Shown here: piece by piece, positions 8,801 to 16,344 of the stretch | Layout: each line of letters opens with the position of its first letter | Position numbering within the stretch: the stretch's first letter is position 1 | NCBI RefSeq assembly: GCF_006861825.1 | Contig: NZ_VDGI01000011.1 | Coordinates: 56,679 to 120,678, forward strand | DNA from: Psychrobacillus vulpis | Lineage (GTDB): Bacteria > Bacillota > Bacilli > Bacillales_A > Planococcaceae | Reading direction: 5' to 3' | DNA: 64,000 nt | Translations under genes and position numbers: made by a program | The notes under the pieces: model-generated | The model's input: only the letters and a program-made list of their open reading frames with translations | Database searches by the model: none | What the model was told of the DNA's origin: nothing

Positions 8801-9324
8801 TGTATAAATGGCAGTTGGTTTTCTTCTCTTAGGTATGATTCATCTAAACGTTTCTTTTTATAAAGATTATTTTCTCTCAGTAATTTGTTACGTTTTAACA
8901 CATTTATAGGTACTACTAATTCATTAATTTCAGCAGTATTTATAGTACCTAGCATGGATTCCTCTTTATTAAGGTTATATCTTCTGTTTGCCCTTGCCCC
9001 TTTTTTCCTCTTAGAAGTTTTACTTGAATCATTTAGTTTATTGATGTTGCCAACATCAAATTTATGATCAATTTCGGGCGAATCACCTTTGTAAACTTTA
9101 CTTTCCTGGTCAATATGCTGAATATCAGGATTAAGGGAGAACCTGAAAATGGTTTTTTGTTTTAAACTCAACTTCATTATTGCTTCATAGTTGTACCAAG
9201 GAATAGTCATTCTCCCCTCCTTATTTATATAATGAAAATCAGAAGCAACAATAAAACTAAATAAGGGTTTTTGTTTGATATCTATTCTCTGTTTATCTTC
9301 ACAACTGAACCACCGAATTGTCAT
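2866..9324 (-). CDS. Giant repeat protein with rearranged SPOCS domain
   Basis: About 2152 residues. I prefer ATG 9324 (AAGGTGGGG just upstream); ATG 9210, with AAGGAGG five bases away, is a good alternative, while the longest frame begins at a TTG (9360) lacking a ribosome-binding site. After two divergent N-terminal units come about 22 copies of a motif R-T-I-K-I-P-Y-T-T-F-I-K-I-Y-N-F-Q-H-R, each followed by an acidic linker rich in Glu, Asn and Thr. The central dozen units are almost identical, with a period of about 80 residues (240 bases). The last ~335 residues contain an IPFS module with EEPYCYL, then a SPOCS-like core (SIKVPVVVGEYN, NCKFVPAG, GKLFIEGYINQNIEY, RQNIVLELIVQLLQV), then a copy of the neighbouring 74-residue protein. 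No signal peptide or membrane segment is evident. A structural spore-surface role is inferred; the architecture is unfamiliar to me. Confidence 0.8.
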   Translation of the reverse strand: MTIRWFSCEDKQRIDIKQKPLFSFIVASDFHYINKEGRMTIPWYNYEAIMKLSLKQKTIFRFSLNPDIQHIDQESKVYKGDSPEIDHKFDVGNINKLNDSSKTSKRKKGARANRRYNLNKEESMLGTINTAEINELVVPINVLKRNKLLRENNLYKKKRLDESYLREENQLPFIHEHTNDMDKTKVPKQHIGSSRYVKIPYSTFAKIHHLLPPFILKGEVATDSQEGQIEAVTKQEVISNNIKQENEHKKDLSLKPRTIKIPFVTFLKIFTYQQHLIDSGSSGPKVTEQLCQLESETEQGILSPFENILQENEKVEKNVAGELNIEKHHLKKPIKHSGVEPRTIKITYSTFLKIFHSQHSLEQVETKVEENLKREINDTHQLTEPNMQLGVKQRTLKIPYTAFLKIINYQHRFFKSGISTPEEAEHPLQLDDLVENLVSEMNDESNHLKETIKQLEVKQRTIKIPHSTLLKMVNFQHRPNTVNSKDVKEHDMETKIEQEIVSQIEYPLQMDDGVIEQSIISELNDESNHLKKANKQIGIKQRKIRIPYSTFLKIYCFQHRLNWSSTIDANDQELNQLEAETVQEIVFKSENSLKMEDMIKKIVSEINSETKHHHQLLGKKSRTIKIPYSTFLKIYNFKHRLNWSSTVGINELEFDQIEAVQETVTTFKVKDTIEEKYVNEKNEDTNHLMESSNQLETKRRTIKIPYTTFIKIYNFQHRPDWSSTVDIDDQELDQLEAGTVQETVPTFKVEDTIEENFVNETNEDTNHLMEPSNQSETKWRTIKIPYTTFIKIYNFQHRLNWSETVDVNDSELDQMEAETVQETVPMFKVKDTLEENFVNEKNEDTNHLIEPSNQLTKRRTIKIPYTTFIKIYNFQHRPNWSSTVDINELEFDQLEAVQETVPMFKVKDKIEEKCVNETNEDTNHLMEPSNQSETKWRTIQIPYTIFIKIYNFQHRPNWSETVDVNDPELDQLEAGRVQEIIPRSEEENAIEENFVNETNEDTNHLMEPSTQLETRRRTIKIPYTSFLKLNNFQHRPDWNSPVDINDQELDQMEAETVQEIVPRYEVEDTKEENFFNETNDETNHPIEPNKQLGIKSRTIKIPYTTFIKIYNFQHRPDWSSPIDINDQELDPLEVETVQETVPTFKVEDTMEENFVNETNEDTNHLMEPSNQSETKRRTIKIPYTTFIKIYNFQQRPNWSETVDVNDLEPDQLEAGTVQETVPTFKVEDTIEENFVNEKNEDTNHLMEPSNQLETKRRTIKIPYATFIKIYSFQHRPNWSETVDVNDQELDQLEAGTVQEIVPTLKVEDTIEENFVDETNEDTNHLIEPNKQIEAIWRTIKIPYTTFIKIYNFQHRPNWSETVDVNDTELDQFVAETVQEMIPRTEVEDTIEENFVNETNEDTNHLMESSNQSETKRRTIKIPHTTFIKIYNFQHRPNWSETLDVNDQELDQLEAGTVQETVPTFKVEDTIEENFVNETNEDTNHLMEPSNQLETKRRTIKIPYTTFIKIYNFQYRPDWSSPVDINDQELDQLEVETVQETVPTFKVEDTIEENFVNEKNEDTNHQMEPSNQLETKRKTMKIPYTTFIKIYNFQHRPNWSETVDDQDLDQLETGTVQEVVPTSEHTLQMEETIKENFFNEIKSESNQLKETNNPLGTKSRKIKIPYSTFLKIYKFQHLLKNDQELDHLEDSTVQEIEFRSEHTSKVEETVEESFDNDTNRLNEPNIQLGLKPRTIKIPNTTFVKIYNLQHRTIDSRTSLTDEPEHSSLLKAEKDQEVVSSEQLFQVKEAEEENLVNEINHKPNYTTELNKQSGVRSRSIKIPFSSVSDIDTFLNPPIFGSTFQNTFKYIDPYNKQIPQLNTKLFNTITSYHEEPYCYLVGFKSHEILDTIEINYKYNKKMKEGRGNTRSVLTPIHDAVSVKTREANFTPSVSIKVPVVVGEYNVEISLEEDVLFEEKIHKVLEISKKVILTNCKFVPAGFSFSKMGETREALRGKLFIEGYINQNIEYISGHNQVEKSVTNELEAIFHLLRQNIVLELIVQLLQVQKVSMDTVHQPSLNMYTVKPRNQQEKINFEELQPFHTKKEVSLDKPIINLLKNLAPGTNITQLTVKGKIIKVSSFIEYNSFTNISTFLLENNNILSVNTNQIDSLTLS
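4369..7260 (-). repeat. Tandem 240-bp coding repeats inside the giant gene
   Basis: The phrase TTACTGGGTTCCATTAGGTG recurs about every 240 bases (near 4615, 4855, 5095, 5335, 5575, 5815, 6295, 6535, 6775, 7015 and 7255), with small in-frame length changes in some units. Nucleotide identity between central units is very high, while flanking units (above about 7300 and below about 4370) are diverged. This pattern fits recent internal amplification of an older repeat. Confidence 0.9.
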
Positions 9325-9360
9325 CCCCACCTTATTAAAATGTCGAAAAATCGGGAGCAA

Positions 9361-9611
9361 CAGAAAATGTGTATACTTCTTGTTCTACACATGCATTTTT
9401 ACTATTCTAACCGGTTTTTTCTGTAACCTCCTGTACTTCTAGGCTTCACAAAATTTCAGATATCTAGGCTTTTGTATTATGTATTCTATTCAATGTTACA
9501 TAATTAGTTCTTCCTGTTGTTAACAGTTGCACAAGTATGGCTGTTGAGGTTTAGTATGTAAATACCACATGCATTTCCCTATACTCTTTGCACTTTGTTT
9601 CCATAAAAAAT
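9361..9611. other. Intergenic upstream of the giant gene
   Basis: AT-rich. No reading frame, RNA or convincing promoter seen; it must hold the promoter of the giant minus-strand gene. Confidence 0.3.
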
Positions 9612-9676
9612 CCCCTTTTAGTTGTTGTGTATTGTTCCATGTATACATGGTTTATTACACTTTTTTCTAAAAGGGG
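9612..9676 (-). terminator. Long imperfect palindrome, probable ypwA terminator
   Basis: CCCCTTTTAG at 9612 pairs with CTAAAAGGGG ending at 9676, GTGTA with TACAC further in, and the centre is the perfect palindrome CCATGTATACATGG (9637-9650). On the minus strand the outer stem is followed by ATTTTTT, as in an intrinsic terminator for ypwA. The 65-base span is unusually long for a simple terminator. Confidence 0.6.
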
Positions 9677-9767
9677 TTAGTAACTGATCAAATCAGTTAG
9701 TCATTCTATTATTTTAATGTTTTTTCGAAACGGAATAATTGCTCTTGGACATTCTGTCTCTTTTTCT

Positions 9768-11270
9768 TTAGGATAATTGATAGATTTCTGTATATTTTTT
9801 CTCTAAATAATCTGCCAAATAATTTCCGTTAAGTCCTTCACCAGTCGCATCTTTTAATATTTCCAAAGGTTTTTTTACTGCACCATATTGATGCACGTTT
9901 TTTGTTAGCCAATTTTTAATTGGAGACAAATCGCCTTTTTCAAATAACTCATCAAATTCAGGGATGTCATTCAACATAGCCGCTTTTAATTGAGATGCAT
10001 ACATATAGCCAAGTGCGTACGATGGGAAATAACCAAAACTTGCTCCAGCCCAGTGTACATCTTGAAGAATACCTTCTGCATTTGTTGATGGTCGAACACC
10101 TAAATATTCTTCATATTTAGCATTCCAGATTTCTGGCAATTCTTCTACTTTTAGATCACCGTTGAATAGCCCTTTTTCTATCTCATATCGAATCATGATG
10201 TGGAGTGAATAGGTTAGCTCGTCTGCTTCAATACGTATAAGTGAAGGTTTTACTTCATTAATTGCGCGTAAAAATTCATCTACTGAAACGTCTCCAAATT
10301 GTTCAGGTGAGTAGTTTTGTAACTTTCCATAGTTTTGTTCCCAAAACTTTGGATGGCGCCCAACAAAGTTTTCATAAAAGAGTGATTGAGATTCGTGAAT
10401 TCCCATAGATGCACCTCCAGCTAAAGGAGTGCCTGTTAGTTCTTCTCCGACGTTTTGATCATACATTCCATGGCCACATTCATGGATAGTTCCAAAAACA
10501 GCTGAACGGAAATCTGATTCGTCGTATTTCGTTGTAATACGAACATCCCCACGATTTAATCCAGTTTCAAATGGATGAACCGTTTCATCAAGTCTACCCG
10601 CTTCAAAATCATAGCCTAATTGCTCTAGAACATCTAAACTAAATGCCTTCTGCTGCTTTTTATCAAAATGCTTAAACAAAAAATCCGTTTTTGGCTGATT
10701 AGGAGATTCTGTAATTTTCTTTAATAAAGGAACGATTCTATTTCGGAGATCACTAAACACTTTGTCTAAAACTTCCGTTGTCATACCCGGCTCGTATTGA
10801 TCTAAAAGTACGTTATATGGGTTTCCGTCCTTTACTCCCCAATACGTAACAAATTTCTTTAACGTTTCAACCATTTCTTTCAAATACGGCATGAACAATT
10901 CCCAATCATTTTGTGCTTTCGCTTCTTCCCAAACAGATTCTGATTTCGATTGCAAGATAACGAATTTCTTATATTCATCAGCAGGAATTTTTTTGCTTAA
11001 ATCGTATTCTTTTTTTACTTCTTCATATGTGCGCTTTGTTACAATGCTCGCGTTATCCAGGGTTGGTTCTAAATCATCTAGTAATTTTTTTAGTTCATCT
11101 GAAGTGGACAAATTGAACACGTCTGTCGCAAGAACTCCAACGACTTCAGAGCGTTGATCTATACCTTTTTTCGGTGCTCCTGTTCGCATGTCCCAATATA
11201 ATACCCCTAGTGCTTCTTGATAAGCACCAATTTTCTTTACGTAGTCTAAAAATTGTTGTTCAACTGTCAA
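9768..11270 (-). CDS. ypwA: Metallocarboxypeptidase, M32 family
   Basis: Protein of 500 residues, the usual length of the Taq-carboxypeptidase/M32 family, which removes C-terminal residues from peptides with a metal cofactor in the cytoplasm. The zinc-binding motif HECGH lies at about residue 260 (GTIHECGHGMYDQN), followed by the family motifs HESQSLFYEN and, near the C-terminus, GYMYASQL. The start is a TTG at 11270 with AAGGGGGA upstream. It is the last gene of a minus-strand set ypsC-ypvA-ypwA, as in B. subtilis, and is followed by the palindromic terminator at 9612. Confidence 0.93.
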   Translation of the reverse strand: MTVEQQFLDYVKKIGAYQEALGVLYWDMRTGAPKKGIDQRSEVVGVLATDVFNLSTSDELKKLLDDLEPTLDNASIVTKRTYEEVKKEYDLSKKIPADEYKKFVILQSKSESVWEEAKAQNDWELFMPYLKEMVETLKKFVTYWGVKDGNPYNVLLDQYEPGMTTEVLDKVFSDLRNRIVPLLKKITESPNQPKTDFLFKHFDKKQQKAFSLDVLEQLGYDFEAGRLDETVHPFETGLNRGDVRITTKYDESDFRSAVFGTIHECGHGMYDQNVGEELTGTPLAGGASMGIHESQSLFYENFVGRHPKFWEQNYGKLQNYSPEQFGDVSVDEFLRAINEVKPSLIRIEADELTYSLHIMIRYEIEKGLFNGDLKVEELPEIWNAKYEEYLGVRPSTNAEGILQDVHWAGASFGYFPSYALGYMYASQLKAAMLNDIPEFDELFEKGDLSPIKNWLTKNVHQYGAVKKPLEILKDATGEGLNGNYLADYLEKKYTEIYQLS

Positions 11271-11318
11271 AATTACATCCCCCTTATTACGAATTATTTC
11301 TATCGTACCATATTTTTA

Positions 11319-13220
11319 TCAACGAATTATATGAGTAGGTAAAATATTCGTAAAACGATCTTCAAGCATTGCTTCTTCCGCATTAAGAAGTATATGAATT
11401 TCTCCTTCATCACTAGATGTACGTATAAGTCTACCTATTCCTTGCTGAAGTCTAAGTAGCATAAATGGAAGATCTACCTCTTCAAATGGATTATTTGAAA
11501 ATTTTCTTTTCGCTTCAAATAATGGATCAACTGGAGGGAAAGGTAAGTCAAAAATAATTACTCTTGTTAGTGCCTCCTCTGGCAAATCGAGTCCTTCCCA
11601 CAAATGATAGGAACATAGTGTTGAGAAAGCTCCATTTTGAAATTCTTTCACGATAGTAGAAAGTTCCCGTTCTCCTTCAAATACGATATCATTTGATACC
11701 GTAATAGATGATCGAAACATATCCATTGCGGACTTTGATTTAAAGAGTATGAGTGTTTGTTGTTTTTCTTTCAGTAATTCTTGCACTTGGTTAGCTTTGC
11801 TTTCTTGTTCTACATTCTGTACGTATATGTTCATCACTTCATCATAATCAAATGGAGAAGCCACAGAGAATGATTGGAATTTTTCTACACCGAGCGAATC
11901 CGCAATATACGTAAAATCTTTTTGGATAGATAATGTTGCTGAAGAGAATACAATTGGCATTTTAGAAGAGAAAAGCTTCTCATTCAAAATATCTGTTACC
12001 AATCGAGGCATTATTATTAATGTTTCATGCCCATCAATTATTTCAAGCCACTCTACTCCATCGCCCTTCTCCGTAAATAAACGTAAAGAGAAGGAATACT
12101 GCTCTAAAAATTCTTCTACCATTCGTAGTTCGTATTCTGGAATCGTAAATAGCTCTGATTCAAAAACAAATTCCTCTAATAAATCATCTGTTATTCGAAT
12201 TGCCTTTTTGCAAGTTTCAATAAGTGAGTTAGTCTTATCTATTGTCTTTCGCTCTGTATCTTGAGCAGCACTACCTTTTCTTATTAAACTAAAAAGCTCA
12301 TCATGTGTTTCTTGTAATCGCTCCATTAAATACAATGTTTTTTCTCTAACACCATCTACCATGATTCTTTCGAGTAAACGTACAAGAGTTTCACTTTGTA
12401 TTTCATACGTAAGCGCTTTTTGAGCTGCAAATTCTAATAAATGTCCTTCATCTAACACTGTCATAGATACTTCTGGAAGTAATGGTAATTGACCTTCACG
12501 AATTCTTGATTCTTTTGTCCAAATATGCTCCATTAAAAATTCATGCGAACAAATAATTAGATCTGAAGATTCTCGATAGTTCTGTCGGTGAATTGTTTGA
12601 CCACAACGATTACGAACATCACAAACTGTACATTGCTGAGTTGGATGGTAATTTACTTTTTGCCAGTCTTCATCACTTACACCAGGATATTGACTTCGTT
12701 CCCCATAAGGATAAATCTTTTGAAGAGAAGAGTGACCATATACGAAATCAGGGACTAGGTCTTCTATTTCTTCTAGAAAATAATCATTGTCTCCACTTTT
12801 TTGAGCATCCTCTAAACGTTTTAAACATAAATACTGATTTCGAGATTTAGCTAATCGAACATCAATTTTAATATCTAAATAGTTCTGTAGTTTAAAGATA
12901 TCTCCAGCTTCTTTAACTAGTTGTTCTATTAAAGTTTCGTCTGCACAAGCTATTAATGCTGGCTTTCCTGTATACCTTGCATATGAAATGGCTGGCAACA
13001 AATACGCAATTGTTTTCCCAGTACCGACTCCTGCTTCAGCAAATAACACATTTTTTTCTTTTAAAGCTTTTTCAATTTGATAGGCCATAAAAATTTGTTC
13101 ATCACGGCACTCAAATCCTTTTTCTGGTAATTCATCGTATAATACATCGCCCATCCAATCACCTAGTGATTCGAAGAAAGAACGGTCTTTTGATAATTGA
13201 AAAGGTAAAGTTTTTTTCAT
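11319..13220 (-). CDS. ypvA: DinG/XPD-like ATP-dependent helicase YpvA
   Basis: Protein of 633 residues from ATG 13220, which has GGAGGAG seven bases upstream; a longer frame to 13433 would run into ypsC and lacks a ribosome-binding site. Superfamily 2 helicase: Walker A AEAGVGTGKT, motif II DEGH, and C-terminal motifs with IGRLIRTSSDEGE. Between them are four spaced cysteines (CLKRLED, and C-TVC-DVRNRC in QQCTVCDVRNRC) that can bind the Fe-S cluster of XPD/DinG-type helicases. It lacks the N-terminal exonuclease domain of the second DinG-type protein at 29952. The role is probably DNA unwinding in repair; the precise substrate is unknown. Confidence 0.9.
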   Translation of the reverse strand: MKKTLPFQLSKDRSFFESLGDWMGDVLYDELPEKGFECRDEQIFMAYQIEKALKEKNVLFAEAGVGTGKTIAYLLPAISYARYTGKPALIACADETLIEQLVKEAGDIFKLQNYLDIKIDVRLAKSRNQYLCLKRLEDAQKSGDNDYFLEEIEDLVPDFVYGHSSLQKIYPYGERSQYPGVSDEDWQKVNYHPTQQCTVCDVRNRCGQTIHRQNYRESSDLIICSHEFLMEHIWTKESRIREGQLPLLPEVSMTVLDEGHLLEFAAQKALTYEIQSETLVRLLERIMVDGVREKTLYLMERLQETHDELFSLIRKGSAAQDTERKTIDKTNSLIETCKKAIRITDDLLEEFVFESELFTIPEYELRMVEEFLEQYSFSLRLFTEKGDGVEWLEIIDGHETLIIMPRLVTDILNEKLFSSKMPIVFSSATLSIQKDFTYIADSLGVEKFQSFSVASPFDYDEVMNIYVQNVEQESKANQVQELLKEKQQTLILFKSKSAMDMFRSSITVSNDIVFEGERELSTIVKEFQNGAFSTLCSYHLWEGLDLPEEALTRVIIFDLPFPPVDPLFEAKRKFSNNPFEEVDLPFMLLRLQQGIGRLIRTSSDEGEIHILLNAEEAMLEDRFTNILPTHIIR

Positions 13221-13245
13221 ATGATAACTCCTCCAAAATAATAGA

Positions 13246-13270
13246 ACGGAAAGGAGAAACTCCCTTCCGT
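13246..13270 (-). terminator. Hairpin between ypsC and ypvA
   Basis: On the minus strand ACGGAAGGGAG-TTT-CTCCTTTCCGT (one G-U pair) is followed by TTCTATTATTTT. It starts 8 bases past the ypsC stop and may end or attenuate the transcript before ypvA. Confidence 0.6.
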
Positions 13271-13278
13271 GTGACTTT

Positions 13279-14406
13279 TTAAGAACGTTTACCCCAAAAT
13301 TGATAATAATCAGTGCGGATAAATCCATTAAATAATTTACGCTTTTTCGTTGCTTTTTTTCCGTATAATTGTTCGAAGTTTTCCATGGAAGAAAGCATGT
13401 AAACTGACCAAGTTGGATGTTGTTCCAGTACATAACCTAGATCACTAATCACTTTCTCAATAACTTCAATCTCCCCGATACGCTCACCATATGGAGGATT
13501 ACCTATCATCACTCCATCTGTTAAAGTCGTAGAAAAATCTCGAGCTTGCATTTGTTTAAATGTTATTAAATCTGCGAATCCGGATTCAAATGAATTTTGT
13601 TCTGCAATTTGTATCATCTTATGATCGATATCAGTTCCAATTATTTGTAATTCTTGGTCGTAGTTAGCTAAATCCTCCGCTTCATTGCGTACATCATCCC
13701 ATATCGTCTTTGGCATCCATGACCACGCTTCACTATGAAAGTCACGATTGTATCCTGGTGCGATATTTTGACCAATCATAGCTGCTTCAATTGGAATCGT
13801 ACCAGAACCACAGAATGGATCTACAAAAGGACGGTTCGGACTCCATTTAGAAATTTTAACAAGTGCAGCTGCTAGTGTTTCTTTTAAAGGAGCTTCCCCC
13901 TGTTCCTGTCTATATCCACGCTTATGAAGTCCAGCTCCACTAGTATCAATCGTAATAGTGGCTATGTCTTTTAATATGCTAACTTCAATCTTATAAGTCG
14001 CACCAGATTCATCAAGAAATCCTATACGTTTATGTGCAAGTTTTAATCGTTCAACGATTGCTTTTTTCACAATTGCTTGACAATCTGGAACACTAAATAA
14101 AGTAGATTTAACTGATTTACCTTGAACAGGAAATGCCGCATCTACTGGTAAAAACTTTTCCCATTGAACTGCTTTCGTTCGTTCAAAAAGTTCGTCGAAT
14201 GTCTTTGCTGGAAACTCTGCAGCTATAATTTTCACTCGATCAGCAACTCTCAACCAGATATTTGCTCTAGCAATTGCTCTTTCATCACCTTCGAAATAGA
14301 TTTTGCCATTTTCTGTTGTTGTTTCGTAACCTAATGCCTTTACTTCATCCGCAACGATAGATTCTAATCCCATTGCGGAAGTTGCTACTAGTTTAAATTT
14401 TGTCAT
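13279..14406 (-). CDS. ypsC: 23S rRNA guanine-N2-methyltransferase family (THUMP + MTase)
   Basis: Protein of 375 residues of the YpsC/RlmL-N family. An N-terminal ferredoxin-like and THUMP RNA-binding part (about residues 1-160) precedes a class I methyltransferase domain. That domain shows FVDPFCGSGTIPIEAA (SAM-binding motif I) and NPPYGERIG, the N-P-P-Y catalytic motif of N2-guanine or N6-adenine methylation. By family it methylates 23S rRNA. Its ATG overlaps the stop of the upstream GGDEF-EAL gene as ATGA, so the two are likely translationally coupled. Confidence 0.9.
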   Translation of the reverse strand: MTKFKLVATSAMGLESIVADEVKALGYETTTENGKIYFEGDERAIARANIWLRVADRVKIIAAEFPAKTFDELFERTKAVQWEKFLPVDAAFPVQGKSVKSTLFSVPDCQAIVKKAIVERLKLAHKRIGFLDESGATYKIEVSILKDIATITIDTSGAGLHKRGYRQEQGEAPLKETLAAALVKISKWSPNRPFVDPFCGSGTIPIEAAMIGQNIAPGYNRDFHSEAWSWMPKTIWDDVRNEAEDLANYDQELQIIGTDIDHKMIQIAEQNSFESGFADLITFKQMQARDFSTTLTDGVMIGNPPYGERIGEIEVIEKVISDLGYVLEQHPTWSVYMLSSMENFEQLYGKKATKKRKLFNGFIRTDYYQFWGKRS

Positions 14407-16133
14407 AATATATTCCTTTCTTGCTTATGAATTTCCCAAAGCTCCACGAAATCCAATAGCTCTGTACTCGGAATTGGTTTGCTAAAATAATATCCTTGTA
14501 TAATGTCACAATCCATTTCCTTTAAAAGTTTTACTTGATCTTTCGTTTCTACTCCTTCGGCTACTACTTTTATATGCAATCTATGAGCCATCAAAATGAT
14601 GCAATCGACAATCGCTTGTTTATCTTTTAACGCTGTTATTTGCTTTACGAAGCTACTATCAATCTTTAGGTAATTTAAAGGAAATCGATTTAAATAACTT
14701 AAAGAAGAGTATCCTGTTCCGAAATCATCAATAGAGATTTTAAATCCCATATGTTTAAGTTTGATTAATTTTTTCACAATACTTTCAGAATCTTTCATAA
14801 CTGTTCTTTCTGTTAGTTCCAATTCTAACTGTTGCGGACTACAATTATATTGCATAACAATTGTATTTATTCGTTCGATAAAGTCGTCCTGTTGGAAATG
14901 TAAAGCAGCAATATTAATAGAAACTGGAATATCAGAAATTCCTTTCATCCTCCACTCAATGATATCCATACATACTTTTTCAAGTATTACCTCACTTAGT
15001 GGAATGATTAAACCCGTTTCTTCAGCATAAGGAATGAATTCTCCTGGTGAAACAGTGCCTAATTTATCACTAGTCCACCTAACAAGTGCTTCAACACCAA
15101 TAATTTCTTGTTTTTCAATTGAAATTTTAGGTTGGTAGTGAATGCTGAATTCCTTTTGTTGAATAGCTTTTCTAAGCTCTGCTTCTAAAAGAAGTAAGCG
15201 TTTCGAATCCCTTTTTAATTCATCAAAGTAGAATGCATACTGATTTCGGCCATTTTGTTTTGCAAAATACATCGCCTTATCTGCTTTATGTATTAACTTT
15301 TCCGCATCTATACCATCTTGAGGAAAAATACTAATTCCTATACTTGAAGTAATATAAATTTCATTTCCCTCTATATAAAATGGTTTATTCAATTTCTTTG
15401 TTATTTCTCTCGCAAGTTTTGCTGCTTCTTTTTGATATAAGATATTATTTAAGGCAAGTAAAAATTCATCTCCACCATATCTTGCAAATAAATGTTTTTG
15501 CTTTACTAACGATTGAATTCGATTTGCTACCTCTATTAATAGTGAATCGCCTACTTCGTTACCTAAAGTTTCATTTATTTGTTTAAAACGGTCTAAATCT
15601 ATAAATAATATCCCATGTTTATCATGATTCTGTTTTGAAAGGTTAATCAAATCATTTAAGGAATCATAAAAGGAATAACGGTTTGGTATATTCGTTAAAT
15701 AATCAGTATTTGTAAGTTCTTCAATTTCCTTTTCCACTACTTTTTCACTAGAAATATCTGAGAACACACCAAAATAATTCGTCGTTTCTCCAGAACTATT
15801 TACAATGCTAGCTATGGATAATAATTCTGGGTAAACTTCCCCATTTTTTCTCTTATTCCAAATTTCCCCTCGCCAAATACCAGTGCTTTCTATATCATCC
15901 CACATTTTTTTATAAAAAGATGCATTTTGTTTTCCAGATTGTAAAATACGTGGGGTTTTTCCTCTTACTTCATCGAGAGAATATCCCGTAACTGTTTCAA
16001 AGGCAGAATTGACGAGTGAAATACACATATTCTCATCTGTAATCATTATTCCTTCAGAAGTCGATTGGAATACTTCTTCCACTAATTTATTTGGGTATAA
16101 ATAAAACTGATCAGGTTGTTGCTTTTTTTCCAC
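14403..16133 (-). CDS. PAS-GGDEF-EAL cyclic di-GMP signalling protein
   Basis: Protein of 576 residues with a GTG start (GGTAGGGG upstream). Order: PAS domain (about 15-130; VTGYSLDEVRGKTP, IWNKRKNGEVYPE), GGDEF domain (about 145-300; ARYGGDEFLLAL, intact active site) and EAL domain (about 315-560; GVEALVRW, DDFGTGYSSLSYL, intact). It could both make and break cyclic di-GMP. The product-inhibition I-site (RxxD, upstream of GGDEF) appears lost: the matching residues read KQKH. No membrane segment is seen, so it is cytoplasmic, sensing through PAS. It lies between rnpB and ypsC, where B. subtilis has no such gene, and overlaps ypsC by four bases. Confidence 0.92.
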   Translation of the reverse strand: MEKKQQPDQFYLYPNKLVEEVFQSTSEGIMITDENMCISLVNSAFETVTGYSLDEVRGKTPRILQSGKQNASFYKKMWDDIESTGIWRGEIWNKRKNGEVYPELLSIASIVNSSGETTNYFGVFSDISSEKVVEKEIEELTNTDYLTNIPNRYSFYDSLNDLINLSKQNHDKHGILFIDLDRFKQINETLGNEVGDSLLIEVANRIQSLVKQKHLFARYGGDEFLLALNNILYQKEAAKLAREITKKLNKPFYIEGNEIYITSSIGISIFPQDGIDAEKLIHKADKAMYFAKQNGRNQYAFYFDELKRDSKRLLLLEAELRKAIQQKEFSIHYQPKISIEKQEIIGVEALVRWTSDKLGTVSPGEFIPYAEETGLIIPLSEVILEKVCMDIIEWRMKGISDIPVSINIAALHFQQDDFIERINTIVMQYNCSPQQLELELTERTVMKDSESIVKKLIKLKHMGFKISIDDFGTGYSSLSYLNRFPLNYLKIDSSFVKQITALKDKQAIVDCIILMAHRLHIKVVAEGVETKDQVKLLKEMDCDIIQGYYFSKPIPSTELLDFVELWEIHKQERNIL

Positions 16134-16300
16134 TATCTACCCCTACCTTTGTATATGTTAAGTTAACTACTTACCTGGTCACTTTATAACTGTAGGCACA
16201 GTTTATGTCAAGGTTACCTTGCGTAAGCTCGTGGTAAACTCGAATTTACTTACCACTGGTAATAGATAGCGCGATTCTTTTGTTGTATGTAAGAATAGAA

Positions 16301-16324
16301 AAGCTCTCCTAGAATGGAGAGCTT
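16301..16324 (+). terminator. Hairpin beyond the 3' end of rnpB
   Basis: AAGCTCTCC-TAGAAT-GGAGAGCTT, followed by CTTTTTTAT on the plus strand and TTCTATTCTT on the minus strand. It is most probably the rnpB terminator and may act in both directions. Confidence 0.75.
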
Positions 16325-16344
16325 CTTTTTTATATATAATAATT

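Noticed and set aside
9325..9360. TTG start at 9360 for the giant protein
   Set aside because: No ribosome-binding site before it; ATG 9324 and ATG 9210 both have one.
13221..13433. N-terminal extension of YpvA
   Set aside because: Overlaps the end of ypsC, lacks a ribosome-binding site and family similarity; ATG 13220 has a good site.
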